From: a virus
Length of the DNA stretch: 59,826 nucleotides
Direction: 5' to 3' (one strand)
IMG/VR virus record: IMGVR_UViG_3300042362_000235
Coordinates: 1 to 59,826 of that record
The notes beneath the pieces were generated by a model. It did no database searches, was not told the DNA's origin, and saw nothing but the letters and a program-made list of their open reading frames with translations. The translations under genes were made by a program, and so were the position numbers. Below, one piece after another: positions 21,844-29,748 of this stretch. Numbering within the stretch: position 1 is the first letter of the stretch; each line of letters opens with the position of its first letter.

Positions 21844-22340
21844 CGTGGTTCGGTGTGGGTTGGCGTCTGCTGGTGGTAGCCGGCCTAGCCGCGGCGGCGC
21901 TGTGGGCCGCCGGCTGGATGTACCGCACCGGGCACGCCAAGGCCACCGCGGAGTGCAACGCCCGCCAGGCCGCGGCCCAGGAGGCTGCGCGGCTGGCCGA
22001 TCGCGCGCGCTTGGCCGCACAGAGTGACGCCACCCGGAGGATCGACCATGACGCCCACCAGGCGCTTCGCGCCGCCCAGGCCCGTGCTGCTGCTGCTCGC
22101 GCTGATGCTGACGGCCTGCGCCGCGCCCTCGACGACCTTCGCGCCGATCGAGCCGACGCCACCACCACCGCCGCCGGCTGCGATCGCCTCCGGCACCAGC
22201 GTGACGGACTGGCAGACCTACTCGCAGAAGGTGCAGAGCTACTTGCAGAAGGCGCGCAGGCAGGCGATCGACTTGCTGCTGCCCACGCCGGGCTGCGACG
22301 TTACGTCACCGAAGTCTGCCGAGTGCCTGTAAGAGATTGA
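21840..22340 (+). CDS. Rz: Rz-like inner-membrane spanin
   Basis: A 166-residue i-spanin. One N-terminal transmembrane helix (WRLLVVAGLAAAALWAAGWMY) is followed by a periplasmic coiled-coil region rich in Ala, Arg and Asp, and a C-terminus with Cys (EVCRVPVRD). With Rz1 it should fuse inner and outer membranes at the last step of lysis. It starts at GTG in a GTGA overlap, and Rz1 is nested inside it. Confidence 0.86.
   Translation: MTWFGVGWRLLVVAGLAAAALWAAGWMYRTGHAKATAECNARQAAAQEAARLADRARLAAQSDATRRIDHDAHQALRAAQARAAAARADADGLRRALDDLRADRADATTTAAGCDRLRHQRDGLADLLAEGAELLAEGAQAGDRLAAAHAGLRRYVTEVCRVPVRD
22048..22332 (+). CDS. Rz1: Rz1-like outer-membrane lipoprotein spanin, nested in Rz
   Basis: A 94-residue ORF in another frame, wholly inside Rz. 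The start ATG 22048 gives a basic head TPTRRFAPPRP, a hydrophobic stretch LLLLALMLTA and a lipobox LTAC. After the lipidated Cys comes a Pro-rich segment FAPIEPTPPPPPPAAI, typical of Rz1, and then a helical tail. An in-frame ATG at 22024 is a weaker start. Confidence 0.86.
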   Translation: MTPTRRFAPPRPVLLLLALMLTACAAPSTTFAPIEPTPPPPPPAAIASGTSVTDWQTYSQKVQSYLQKARRQAIDLLLPTPGCDVTSPKSAECL

Positions 22341-22356
22341 CGCCGATGCGTCGGCT

Positions 22357-22376
22357 CGATCCAAGCATGGCAGCCT
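22357..22376 (+). repeat. Repeated intergenic element, copy 2
   Basis: CGATCCAAGCATGGCAGCCT lies after Rz and 28 nt before the next ATG. It is flanked by GGCTCGATCC and GGATCGAGC, which can pair to enclose it. Confidence 0.6.
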
Positions 22377-22404
22377 GCGCCCGTTCGCAATCAGAGGATC
22401 GAGC

Positions 22405-22593
22405 ATGCCCAAGAAGTCTATGAACGTGGCCATGGTCAAGGAAGACGAGCGCTGGCGCGTCGAGAGCGACCTGTCCACGCTGATGGAGGCCGAGAAGATC
22501 AAGGCCGACCCGAAGCGCTTCGCCAGGGCTCAGGCGCTGGCCAAGGAAAAGATGATGGCCGTGGCCAAGGTCGCATCCGACGACGCGGACTGA
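22405..22593 (+). CDS. Small hypothetical protein before scaffold
   Basis: A 62-residue charged helical protein: KKSMNVAMVKEDERWRVESDLSTLMEAEKIKADPKRFARAQALAKEKM. The start ATG 22405 has GGA 8 nt upstream. Short proteins of this type with ESDLSTLMEA are often found just before the scaffold or capsid genes in podoviruses. Function unknown. Confidence 0.78.
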   Translation: MPKKSMNVAMVKEDERWRVESDLSTLMEAEKIKADPKRFARAQALAKEKMMAVAKVASDDAD

Positions 22594-22630
22594 TCCCTCC
22601 TCACCACCCCCACGCTGAAAGGAAGCGCGC

Positions 22631-23614
22631 ATGAGTACGCTGGACGCCGACACCCTGGCCACGCTGACCCCCGAGGAACGCGAGGCGATCGAATCGGCCG
22701 AGATGAGCCCCGAGGAACTGGCCGCGATGCAGCGCATCGCCGGCTCCGACAACGACGACGACACCGACGCCGGCAACGACGACGCCGGCAACGACGACGC
22801 CGGCAACGACGACGCCGGCAACGACGACGCCGGCAACGACGACGCCGGCAACGACGACGATGGCAACGACGTTGCAGCCGCTGCGGGCGCCGCCAGCAAC
22901 GCTGCTGCCGACGGCGGTGCTGCTGCTGCTGCTGCCGCACGCCCCGCAGCCCAGGCGCCCGACGCCGCGGCGCCGCGCTACGAGGCCAAGCTGCCGGACA
23001 ACTTCGACCAACAGGTCAAGACGCTGGCCGATCGTGAGGCGGAGCTCAAGCGCCAGTTCCGCACGGGCGAGATCGAATTCGACGAGTACGAGGAGCAGCG
23101 GTCGCAACTGCTGACCAAGCGCGAAGCGCTGACCATCGCGCGCACCAAGGCCGAGATCAGCCAGGAGATGACGGTGCAGACGGCCGAGCGGCAGTGGAAG
23201 ACCACGGTCAACCGCTTCCTTGATGCCGCAGCCAAGGACGGCCTGGACTACCGCGGCGACGCGGCGAAGATGGGCGACCTGGACCTGTTCGTCAAGACGC
23301 TGGCGCAGCGCACCGAGTACGCCGACAAGCCGCCCGAGTGGTTCCTGCAAGAGGCCGACCGCCGCGTGCGCGCGCTGTACGGCATGAGCACCCCGCAGGC
23401 CCGCCGCAGCGACCCGGTGGCCGACGCGACCGCGCGCCGCCGCGTGGATCCGGCCGACGCGCCGCGCTCGCTGGCCCAGGTGCCCGGCTCGGACGGCCCG
23501 GGTGACGTGGCCGGCGAGTTCGCAGACGTGGATGCCCTCGGAGGCGACGATCTCGAGATGGCGCTGGCCCGCATGACGCCCGCCCAGCGCGAGAAGTACG
23601 CCCTCGGGCGCTGA
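22631..23614 (+). CDS. Putative capsid scaffold protein
   Basis: A 327-residue, very acidic and helical protein upstream of the capsid gene, the usual scaffold position. The N-terminus LTPEEREAIESAEMSPEEL leads into a tandem AGNDD repeat (residues about 46-80) and an Ala-rich linker. The charged coiled region FDQQVKTLADREAELKRQFRTGEIEF and RSQLLTKREALTIARTKAEI follows. C-terminal positives are limited, but LARMTPAQREKYALGR is typical of scaffold ends that touch capsid. Confidence 0.78.
   Translation: MSTLDADTLATLTPEEREAIESAEMSPEELAAMQRIAGSDNDDDTDAGNDDAGNDDAGNDDAGNDDAGNDDAGNDDDGNDVAAAAGAASNAAADGGAAAAAAARPAAQAPDAAAPRYEAKLPDNFDQQVKTLADREAELKRQFRTGEIEFDEYEEQRSQLLTKREALTIARTKAEISQEMTVQTAERQWKTTVNRFLDAAAKDGLDYRGDAAKMGDLDLFVKTLAQRTEYADKPPEWFLQEADRRVRALYGMSTPQARRSDPVADATARRRVDPADAPRSLAQVPGSDGPGDVAGEFADVDALGGDDLEMALARMTPAQREKYALGR
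22766..22870 (+). repeat. 15-bp tandem repeat coding AGNDD units
   Basis: Six exact copies of gacgccggcaacgac are followed by one variant unit. Being a multiple of three, copy-number change keeps the scaffold frame open. Slippage in this tract would alter only the length of a disordered acidic linker. Confidence 0.88.
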
Positions 23615-23631
23615 TCCGGAGCCCGCGCGGC

Positions 23632-23832
23632 ATGAGCACCACCGTGGACACATCCAGCCTGGTGATCGACGTTCGCCCCGGTGAGCGCCTGGTCGTGGCC
23701 GGTGGCGTCACGGTGGAGCTCGTGCAGAAGTCCGGCCAACTGGCGCGGCTGCGGGTCACCGCGCCGCGCGACGTGAAGATCGAGCGCAAGCAGGCCGTGC
23801 GCGATGCGCATGTCGTGCCAAGCATGGCCTGA
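23632..23832 (+). CDS. CsrA-like RNA-binding protein encoded by the phage
   Basis: A 66-residue protein whose central part aligns without gaps to CsrA/RsmA. VRPGERLVVAGGVTVELVQ corresponds to the RxGETLxIGDxVTVTVL region, and ARLRVTAPRDVKIERKQ to VRIGVNAPKEVSVHREE. The key Arg near the end (IERK) and the GE, VTV and AP positions are kept. CsrA dimers bind GGA motifs in mRNA leaders. It lies between scaffold and capsid genes, so control of late mRNA is possible. A tail VRDAHVVPSMA overlaps a copy of the 20-bp repeated element. Confidence 0.68.
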   Translation: MSTTVDTSSLVIDVRPGERLVVAGGVTVELVQKSGQLARLRVTAPRDVKIERKQAVRDAHVVPSMA

Positions 23833-23833
23833 T
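23814..23833 (+). repeat. Repeated intergenic element, copy 3
   Basis: CGTGCCAAGCATGGCCTGAT overlaps the end of the CsrA-like gene, where it encodes the last residues VPSMA and the stop. It is the least conserved copy and lies 22 bp before the next. Confidence 0.55.
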
Positions 23834-23835
23834 GT

Positions 23836-23855
23836 CGTGACAAGCATGGCAGTCT
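23836..23855 (+). repeat. Repeated intergenic element, copy 4
   Basis: CGTGACAAGCATGGCAGTCT lies in the leader of the capsid gene, 70 nt before its ATG. The first 16 bases are identical to copy 1. Confidence 0.62.
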
Positions 23856-23925
23856 GAAGGCTTCCAATCGTGAGTGAGCGCAGGAGTGCTCTTTGAGGTT
23901 CAACACCTGAAGGAGAGCGTTTCCT

Positions 23926-25044
23926 ATGGCTCGCACCATCGTCGGGGTCAACGATCCCAAGGCCGTCAAGCGCTGGAGTGGCCTCATGGCCCTGGAAACC
24001 AGCCAGAAGTCCTACTTCAACCAGCGCTTCATGGCCCGGGGCGCGAACGCCGAAGTGCCCATCCAGATCCTGACCGATCTGGAGTCGGACGCCGGCGAGC
24101 AGATCAGCTACGACCTCCTGGCCGAGCTGAAGATGGCGCCCGTCGAGGGCGAGGACATCCTCGAAGGCAAGGAAGAAGCGCAGAAGTTCTACACCGACCA
24201 GATCTACATCGACCAGGCGCGGTGCGGTGTGAACACGGGCGGCAAGATGACGCGCAAGCGCACGCTGCACGATCTGCGCGAGAAGGCCAAGCGCCAGCAG
24301 TCCAGCTGGTGGGCGCGCCTGATGGACGAACTGCTGTTCATCTACCTGTCCGGCGCCCGCGGGGTCAACCCCAACTTCCTGCTGCCGGCGGACTACACCG
24401 GCCGCGCCAACAATGGCCTGGTGACGCCGGACAGCAACCACCGCCTGTTCGGTGGCGACGCCACGGCGTTCAACAACATCGACTCCGCCGACAAGTTCAG
24501 CCTGCGGATGATCGACCGCGCCAAGACCAAGGCCGACAGCCAGGGCGGCGGCGCGACCAACATTCCGGTCCTGCAGCCGTGCAAGATCGACGGCAACGAG
24601 ACGTTCGTGTGCGTGATGCACACGTTCCAGGAAGACGACCTGCGCGCCGACACCAGCACCGGCCAGTGGCTCGACATCCAGAAGGCGGCCGCCGGCGCCG
24701 AGGGCCGCAACAACCCGCTGTTCAAGGGCAGCCTGGGCATGTACCGCGGCGTGATCCTGCACTCGCACCGCAACGTGATCCGCTTCGCCAACGCGGGCGC
24801 CGGTGCCAACGTCGAGGCCGCGCGCGCCCTGTTCCTGGGCTCGCAGGCTGCCGTGATGGCGTTCGGCTCGCCGGGCACCAACATGCGCTTCGACTGGCAC
24901 GAGGAGACGCGCGACAACGGCGACAAGGTGGTCATCACCACCAGCTCGATCTTCGGCATCAAGAAGGTCACGTTCACGCACGACGGCACCGGCGCGCAGG
25001 ACTTCGGGGTGTTCAGCCTCGACACCGCCGCGGCCAGCCGCTGA
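23926..25044 (+). CDS. Major capsid protein, N4-gp56 type
   Basis: A 372-residue HK97-fold coat protein. The start ATG 23926 has AAGGAGA about 9 nt upstream, a strong site fitting high expression. Family features: ETSQKSYFNQRFMARGANAEVPIQILTDLE, GEQISYDLLAELKMAPVEGEDILEGKEE, RTLHDLREKAKRQQSSWWARLMDELLFIYLSG and GVILHSHRNVIRF near the end. It follows the scaffold and CsrA-like genes. Confidence 0.95.
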   Translation: MARTIVGVNDPKAVKRWSGLMALETSQKSYFNQRFMARGANAEVPIQILTDLESDAGEQISYDLLAELKMAPVEGEDILEGKEEAQKFYTDQIYIDQARCGVNTGGKMTRKRTLHDLREKAKRQQSSWWARLMDELLFIYLSGARGVNPNFLLPADYTGRANNGLVTPDSNHRLFGGDATAFNNIDSADKFSLRMIDRAKTKADSQGGGATNIPVLQPCKIDGNETFVCVMHTFQEDDLRADTSTGQWLDIQKAAAGAEGRNNPLFKGSLGMYRGVILHSHRNVIRFANAGAGANVEAARALFLGSQAAVMAFGSPGTNMRFDWHEETRDNGDKVVITTSSIFGIKKVTFTHDGTGAQDFGVFSLDTAAASR

Positions 25045-25080
25045 TCGCCCGCCAAGCACTCACGACAAGGAGCACAACCC

Positions 25081-25530
25081 ATGCCCTTCAGCAACTCCAA
25101 CGACTACCTGACCGGCCGCAAGCCGGCGCCGTTCCCGGCTGGCGGCGAAGTGGTCGCCTGCCGCTTCCCGATCGCCCTGGTGGCGGCGGACCTCGACGCC
25201 AACGACACCGGTGCCGTGGCCATCCTGCCGGCCGGCTGCGTGCCCGTCGGCCTGGTGTACGACTCGGACGACCTCGACACCAACGCGAGCCCGACCATCG
25301 CGGCCAGCGTGGGGCCGGTCAATGCCGCGCGCGACGACCTGACCGCCACCTGGGCCAGCGGCATCACCGCCAGCCAGGGCGGCACGTCGGCCAACGTGGT
25401 GCTCTCGCCGGCCGCCATGAAGCTGGCGCCGTCGACCTCCGACTTGGTGATCGGGATCCGCTTCACCGCCGCGGCTGCCACCAAGGCCGCCGGCGAAGTG
25501 GGCCTGACGCTGCTTTACCGCGCGGCCTGA
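25081..25530 (+). CDS. Head protein after capsid, possible decoration protein
   Basis: A 149-residue beta-rich protein: DYLTGRKPAPFPAGGEVVACRFPIALVAADLDAND, GAVAILPAGCVPVGLVYDSDDLD and DLVIGIRFTAAAATKAAGEVGLTLLYRAA. The fold pattern and position directly after the capsid gene fit a capsid-surface or stabilising protein. No named family is certain. A strong terminator follows. Confidence 0.76.
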   Translation: MPFSNSNDYLTGRKPAPFPAGGEVVACRFPIALVAADLDANDTGAVAILPAGCVPVGLVYDSDDLDTNASPTIAASVGPVNAARDDLTATWASGITASQGGTSANVVLSPAAMKLAPSTSDLVIGIRFTAAAATKAAGEVGLTLLYRAA

Positions 25531-25575
25531 CGGCGCACTGACGATCCTCCTCGGAGAAGGCGCGTGGGGCGCCTT

Positions 25576-25609
25576 GGGGAGGGGGAGGTAACTTCCCCTC
25601 CCCATTTTT
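25576..25609 (+). terminator. Rho-independent terminator after the capsid genes
   Basis: A GC-rich stem (ggggagggg paired with cccctcccc, loop about 10 nt) is followed by attttt. It separates the highly expressed capsid genes from the connector genes and is the clearest terminator inside the late region. Confidence 0.85.
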
Positions 25610-25625
25610 CATGGAGCACCTGACG

Positions 25626-25982
25626 ATGAAGCTGCTGACCTCGATCCCGCTGCGCCGCGACGGCACGGTGCGTGCCACCGGCCCGGATGGCCGCGAGTGG
25701 GTGTTCCGCGCGGTCGAAGGCTCCGACGAAGCCGGCTGCGACGTGGATGACCCCGCTGCGGTGGCCGCGCTGCTGGCGACCGGCAACTTCTACCCGGCCG
25801 ATGCCGCCGATCTGGAGGCGGCGCTGGCGCTGGTCGGCAGCGTGGCGGGCGACCGCGACGACGAGGGCGACGACGAGGGTGACGAGGACGACGAAGCCGC
25901 CGTCGCAGGCAGCGCGTTGCCCGTCGAGGCCAACACCCCGCCGGTGCCGGCTCGCGGCCGCAAGGGCCGCGCTGCGCGCTGA
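25626..25982 (+). CDS. Hypothetical head protein with acidic segment
   Basis: A 118-residue protein; I choose ATG 25626 (MKLLTSIPLRRDGTVRATGPDG) with GGAG 9 nt upstream. REWVFRAVEGSDEAGCDVDDPAAVAALLATGNFYPAD leads into an acidic run DRDDEGDDEGDEDDE and a basic tail. Similar small proteins sit between capsid and connector genes in related phages. Role unknown. Confidence 0.75.
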   Translation: MKLLTSIPLRRDGTVRATGPDGREWVFRAVEGSDEAGCDVDDPAAVAALLATGNFYPADAADLEAALALVGSVAGDRDDEGDDEGDEDDEAAVAGSALPVEANTPPVPARGRKGRAAR

Positions 25983-25996
25983 TGCAGGACTGACCG

Positions 25997-26611
25997 ATGG
26001 CCGTCTGGTCGGACTTCCACCCGCACGCACTGGTGTTCGTGCCGGGCTGCCCCGACCCGCTCCTCGAGCAGGAACTGCGCGGCGCGGCCATCGAGTTCTT
26101 CCGGCGCACCCGTGCCTGGAGGCAGTGGCTGGACGAGATCACGACGACGGCGGGCGTCCGCCAGTACCCGATCGTGCTGCCATCCGGCTCGGAGATCGTG
26201 CGCATCGAGCAGGCCACCGCCGACGACCGGCCCATTGAGGTGCAGATCCATCACGCACAGCGCGCGGATCCGGCGGCCGTACAAAGCAGCGACTACGCGC
26301 TGGCCAGCGATGACCGCCGCACCTTGACCATCCTGCGCGACGTGGCGGCCGGCACGCGCCTGCGGCTGCAGGCCGCGCTGATGCCCAGCCTGACGGCCGC
26401 CGGAATCCCTGACGACCTGTTCGCGCAGCACGTGGACGCCATCGTGGCTGGCGCGCGTTACCGCTTGAAGCGCATGCCCGGGCCGCTTGCCGACGGCGCT
26501 GGCGCCAAGGTCGCGCTGGGCGAGTTCGAGAGCGCCATCGCCACCGGCGCGCTGGATGCCTGGCGTGGCGACACCAACAACGTGCCGCGGGCGCGGCCGA
26601 AGTGGTGCTGA
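25997..26611 (+). CDS. Head-tail adaptor-like protein
   Basis: A 204-residue protein: MAVWSDFHPHALVFVPGCPDPLLEQELRGAAIEFFRRTRAWRQWL, then SEIVRIEQATADDRPIEV, RTLTILRDVAAGTRLRLQAALMPS and DDLFAQHVDAIVAGARYRLKRMP. It combines helices with a beta module and precedes a DUF6682-like gene, as in connector gene pairs of podoviruses. It probably forms part of the neck below the portal. Confidence 0.75.
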   Translation: MAVWSDFHPHALVFVPGCPDPLLEQELRGAAIEFFRRTRAWRQWLDEITTTAGVRQYPIVLPSGSEIVRIEQATADDRPIEVQIHHAQRADPAAVQSSDYALASDDRRTLTILRDVAAGTRLRLQAALMPSLTAAGIPDDLFAQHVDAIVAGARYRLKRMPGPLADGAGAKVALGEFESAIATGALDAWRGDTNNVPRARPKWC

Positions 26612-26647
26612 TGACCTGCTGACCCTACCCGACGAAGGAACTGCCAC

Positions 26648-27367
26648 ATGCCTCTGACCGCGCAATCCATCGTCCGCCGCGTCGTCGAAACGCTGCAGGA
26701 CACGACCTCGATCCGCTGGCCGGTGGCCGAGCTGGTGCGCTACCTCAACGACGGGCAGCGCGAGATCATCATCCACCGGCCCGACAGCATGGTGACCAAC
26801 GCGGCGCACACGCTGTCGGCCGGCAGCCGGCAGACGCTGCCTGCCAACGGCGCCAAGCTCATGGACGTGGTGCGCAACAGCGGCGGCAATCGCCGGTCGG
26901 TGCGCCTGTGCGCGCGTGAAATCCTCGACTCGCAGTCGCCGGGCTGGCACAACCTGGCGGGCGTGACCGAGATCCTGCACTTCATGTTCGACCCGCGCGA
27001 CCCGCGCACGTTCTACGTGTACCCGCCGGCCGCCGCCTCGGGCGCCTCGGTGGACATCGTCTACACCGCGCTGCCCAGCGACGTGGCCGAGCCCGCGGCC
27101 GGCAGCGACTACACCACGGTGACAGGCAACATCAGCGTGCCCGACATCTACGGCAACTCGCTGCAGGACTACATCCTGTACCGCGCATACACCAAGGACA
27201 GCCAGTTTGCGGGCAACGCTGCGCGCGCTCAGGCGCACTACGCCGCCTTCGCCAACGCGCTGGGCATCGAGATCAAGGCCACGGTGGCCGTGGCGCCGAC
27301 CTCGCCCGGCAACCCCAACCACCCCATGGCCTCGGCTGCGGTGGCCGGCGCTGCTGCGGCGGGCTGA
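26648..27367 (+). CDS. Phage adaptor protein (DUF6682-like)
   Basis: A 239-residue neck protein. The N-terminal signature QSIVRRVVETLQDTTSIRWPVAELVRYLNDGQREIIIHRPD is typical of these adaptors, followed by RQTLPANGAKLMDVVRNSGG, FYVYPPAAASGASVDIVYTALP and DIYGNSLQDYILYRAYTKDSQFAGNAARAQAHYAAFANALG. It should connect portal to the tail. Confidence 0.85.
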   Translation: MPLTAQSIVRRVVETLQDTTSIRWPVAELVRYLNDGQREIIIHRPDSMVTNAAHTLSAGSRQTLPANGAKLMDVVRNSGGNRRSVRLCAREILDSQSPGWHNLAGVTEILHFMFDPRDPRTFYVYPPAAASGASVDIVYTALPSDVAEPAAGSDYTTVTGNISVPDIYGNSLQDYILYRAYTKDSQFAGNAARAQAHYAAFANALGIEIKATVAVAPTSPGNPNHPMASAAVAGAAAAG

Positions 27368-27389
27368 CGCAACGCATTGAGGGAACGCG

Positions 27390-29747
27390 GTGGCCATCAT
27401 CCGCTTGGGCGGGTTTGCTGGGGAGAACCGCGCGCTGCATCCATCGCTCTTGCCGGAGTCGGTGGGGGTGGCCAGCCGCAACCAACGGCCAGGCCGCGGC
27501 GATCTGCGTCCGTGGCGGCAACCGTCTACGGTGGCCACGGTGCCAGCGGGGCGGCAAACCATCTACCGAATGGGCCGCGACACGGCGACCGACGCCACGT
27601 ACTGGCTGAGCTGGGCCGGCACGGTGCATGCGGTGCGCGGCTTCGATCCCAACGACACCACCGAGCGCACCTACTACACCGGCGACGGCATCCCCAAGGT
27701 CACCGACAACACCGCGCTCGACGGCGTGGGGACGCAGGACAACCCGGGCGCCAACTGGCGCCCGCTCGGCGTACCTGCGCCCGCTACTGCGCCCACGGTG
27801 GCTGCTGTGGCCGCACCCGCAGTCGCCGACGCTGGCAAGTTCGAGTTCGTCATCGACGATGCGACGATCGCCGGCCTGACCGTGGGCGCAGTGCTGCGGT
27901 TCACGCGGATCATCGACGGGACCGACCAGACTGCGCAGCAGATCACGCTGACGGCGGGGCAGGGTGGCGGTGTCACGCGGGCGTCGCTGGCCGGGCAGAT
28001 TGACGCGCTGCAAGGCTTTGACGCCACCGCGCAGGACGGCGCCAGCGGGGCCGTGGCCGGCGTGCGTGTCATCACAAGCGTTGTCGGCGTGGGGTTTCGA
28101 GTCGACAAGAAGACGAGCACTACGCAGAGCTACGACCCGGCGGTCGTCACCTACGCCAACCTGTTCGGCGGGCAGGCTGCAGGCACCGCGGCAGCGGGGC
28201 AAGTCCCTGCTGGTCCTGCCGTCATCACGATCGCCAGCACGTCGATCAATGCCACCGACACGCCTGTCGGCGATGTGTGGGCCTTGACGATCAACGGCGC
28301 CCAGCCGGTCAGGGTCACGTTGCCGGCAGGTGCCGGCACATTCCCGCCAGCGGTGACGGCAGCCAGTCTCGCAAGCGCGCTGAGCGTGGCCGGCGTCGCG
28401 GCATCGGTGGTTGTTGCAGCCAACGGCGTCACGCAGGACGTGCGCGTGCAAACACAGGCTGCTGGCACGGCCGCCACACTGCTGATCCGGCGGGTCAGCC
28501 CAGCCGCATCCGATGTGTTTTCAGCCATCGGTGTTGGCAACGAAATTGGTCAGACCGAGGCTACCAAGGTGACGACGTTCTACGTCTACACCTACGTGAC
28601 CGACTGGGGCTGGGAAAGCGCTCCAAGCCCTCCCAGCGCCGAGCTCACCCGCGCGGGCGACGCGACGGCGACCATCAGCGCGTTCGCCACGCCGCCCGCG
28701 GGCAACTACGGCATCAACAAGCTGCGGATCTACCGCACGCAGACCGGCGCCAGCGGCGCGACGGACTTCTTCTTCCTGCGCGAGATTGCCCTCGGCACGG
28801 CCAGCACCACGGACGACAACCGCGACTTGGGCGAGCCGCTCCCGACCACGACCTGGGTGATGCCGCCTGCCGACATGACCCACCTGACGGCGCTGTGGGC
28901 TGGCATGCTGGCTGGCATCAGCGGCAACCGCGTGCGGTTCTCCGAGCCGTTCACCGCCTACGCCTGGCCGGAGGAGTACGACGTGATCCCGCCGGACTCC
29001 AAGCCGGTGGCGCTGGGTGTCTTCGGCCAGCAACTGCTGGTGCTGACCACCGGGCGCCCGCTGCTGGTGACCGGCTCCAGCCCCGACTCGCTCGACCAGC
29101 AGCCGCTCGAGCTGCCGCAGGGCTGCGTCTCGGCGCGATCGGTCGTCAGCATGGGTTCGGGCGTAGCGTGGGCCAGCGAGGACGGCCTGTGCTGGTACGG
29201 CGTGGGCGGCGCTCGCGTGCTCACTGCCAGCGTCATGCGGCGCGAAGACTGGCAGGCGCTGGCCCCCAGCACCATCGTCGGCCGGCTTTACGAGGGCATG
29301 TACTTTGGAAGCTACGACGACGGCAGCGGCCGCAAGGGCTTCATGATCGACCCGGCCAACCCGCTGGGCATCTATTTCCTTGATGCCGGCTACGAGGGCA
29401 TGCACTTCGACGAGTTGCGCGACCAGCTCTACGTTCTGTCGGGCACGTCCGTGCAGAAGTGGGATGCGGGCACGAGCCTGATGACTTGCCGGTTCCGCAG
29501 CAAGGTCTTCAGGGCACCACAGCCCCTCAACTTCGCGTGCGCAGAAGTGAAAGCAGACGCCTTTCCAGTCACCCTACGCATTTGGGCCGACGGTGTGTTT
29601 CGCCACACACAGACGGTCTCGAACATCGCTGCGTTCCGGCTGCCTGGCGGGTTCCTGGCCGACGAGTGGCAGTTCGAGGTGGAAAGCTCTGCCGCGGTGC
29701 AAAGCGTGGCGGTCGCGACCAGCGTCGAAGAACTTGCGCAGGCTTGA
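27390..29747 (+). CDS. Large tail/neck structural protein
   Basis: A 785-residue protein starting at GTG 27390 behind GAGGG. The N-terminus MAIIRLGGFAGENRALHPSLLP and the C-terminal half with TALWAGMLAGISGNRVRFSEPF, YAWPEEYDVIPPDSKPVALGVFGQQLLVLTTG are familiar from podovirus tail-tube or stabilisation proteins. Between them is an Ala/Thr-rich insert (residues about 130-390) with several short beta-repeat domains. It probably extends the short tail and may hold the fibre. Exact role not shown. Confidence 0.78.
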   Translation: MAIIRLGGFAGENRALHPSLLPESVGVASRNQRPGRGDLRPWRQPSTVATVPAGRQTIYRMGRDTATDATYWLSWAGTVHAVRGFDPNDTTERTYYTGDGIPKVTDNTALDGVGTQDNPGANWRPLGVPAPATAPTVAAVAAPAVADAGKFEFVIDDATIAGLTVGAVLRFTRIIDGTDQTAQQITLTAGQGGGVTRASLAGQIDALQGFDATAQDGASGAVAGVRVITSVVGVGFRVDKKTSTTQSYDPAVVTYANLFGGQAAGTAAAGQVPAGPAVITIASTSINATDTPVGDVWALTINGAQPVRVTLPAGAGTFPPAVTAASLASALSVAGVAASVVVAANGVTQDVRVQTQAAGTAATLLIRRVSPAASDVFSAIGVGNEIGQTEATKVTTFYVYTYVTDWGWESAPSPPSAELTRAGDATATISAFATPPAGNYGINKLRIYRTQTGASGATDFFFLREIALGTASTTDDNRDLGEPLPTTTWVMPPADMTHLTALWAGMLAGISGNRVRFSEPFTAYAWPEEYDVIPPDSKPVALGVFGQQLLVLTTGRPLLVTGSSPDSLDQQPLELPQGCVSARSVVSMGSGVAWASEDGLCWYGVGGARVLTASVMRREDWQALAPSTIVGRLYEGMYFGSYDDGSGRKGFMIDPANPLGIYFLDAGYEGMHFDELRDQLYVLSGTSVQKWDAGTSLMTCRFRSKVFRAPQPLNFACAEVKADAFPVTLRIWADGVFRHTQTVSNIAAFRLPGGFLADEWQFEVESSAAVQSVAVATSVEELAQA

Positions 29748-29748
29748 C

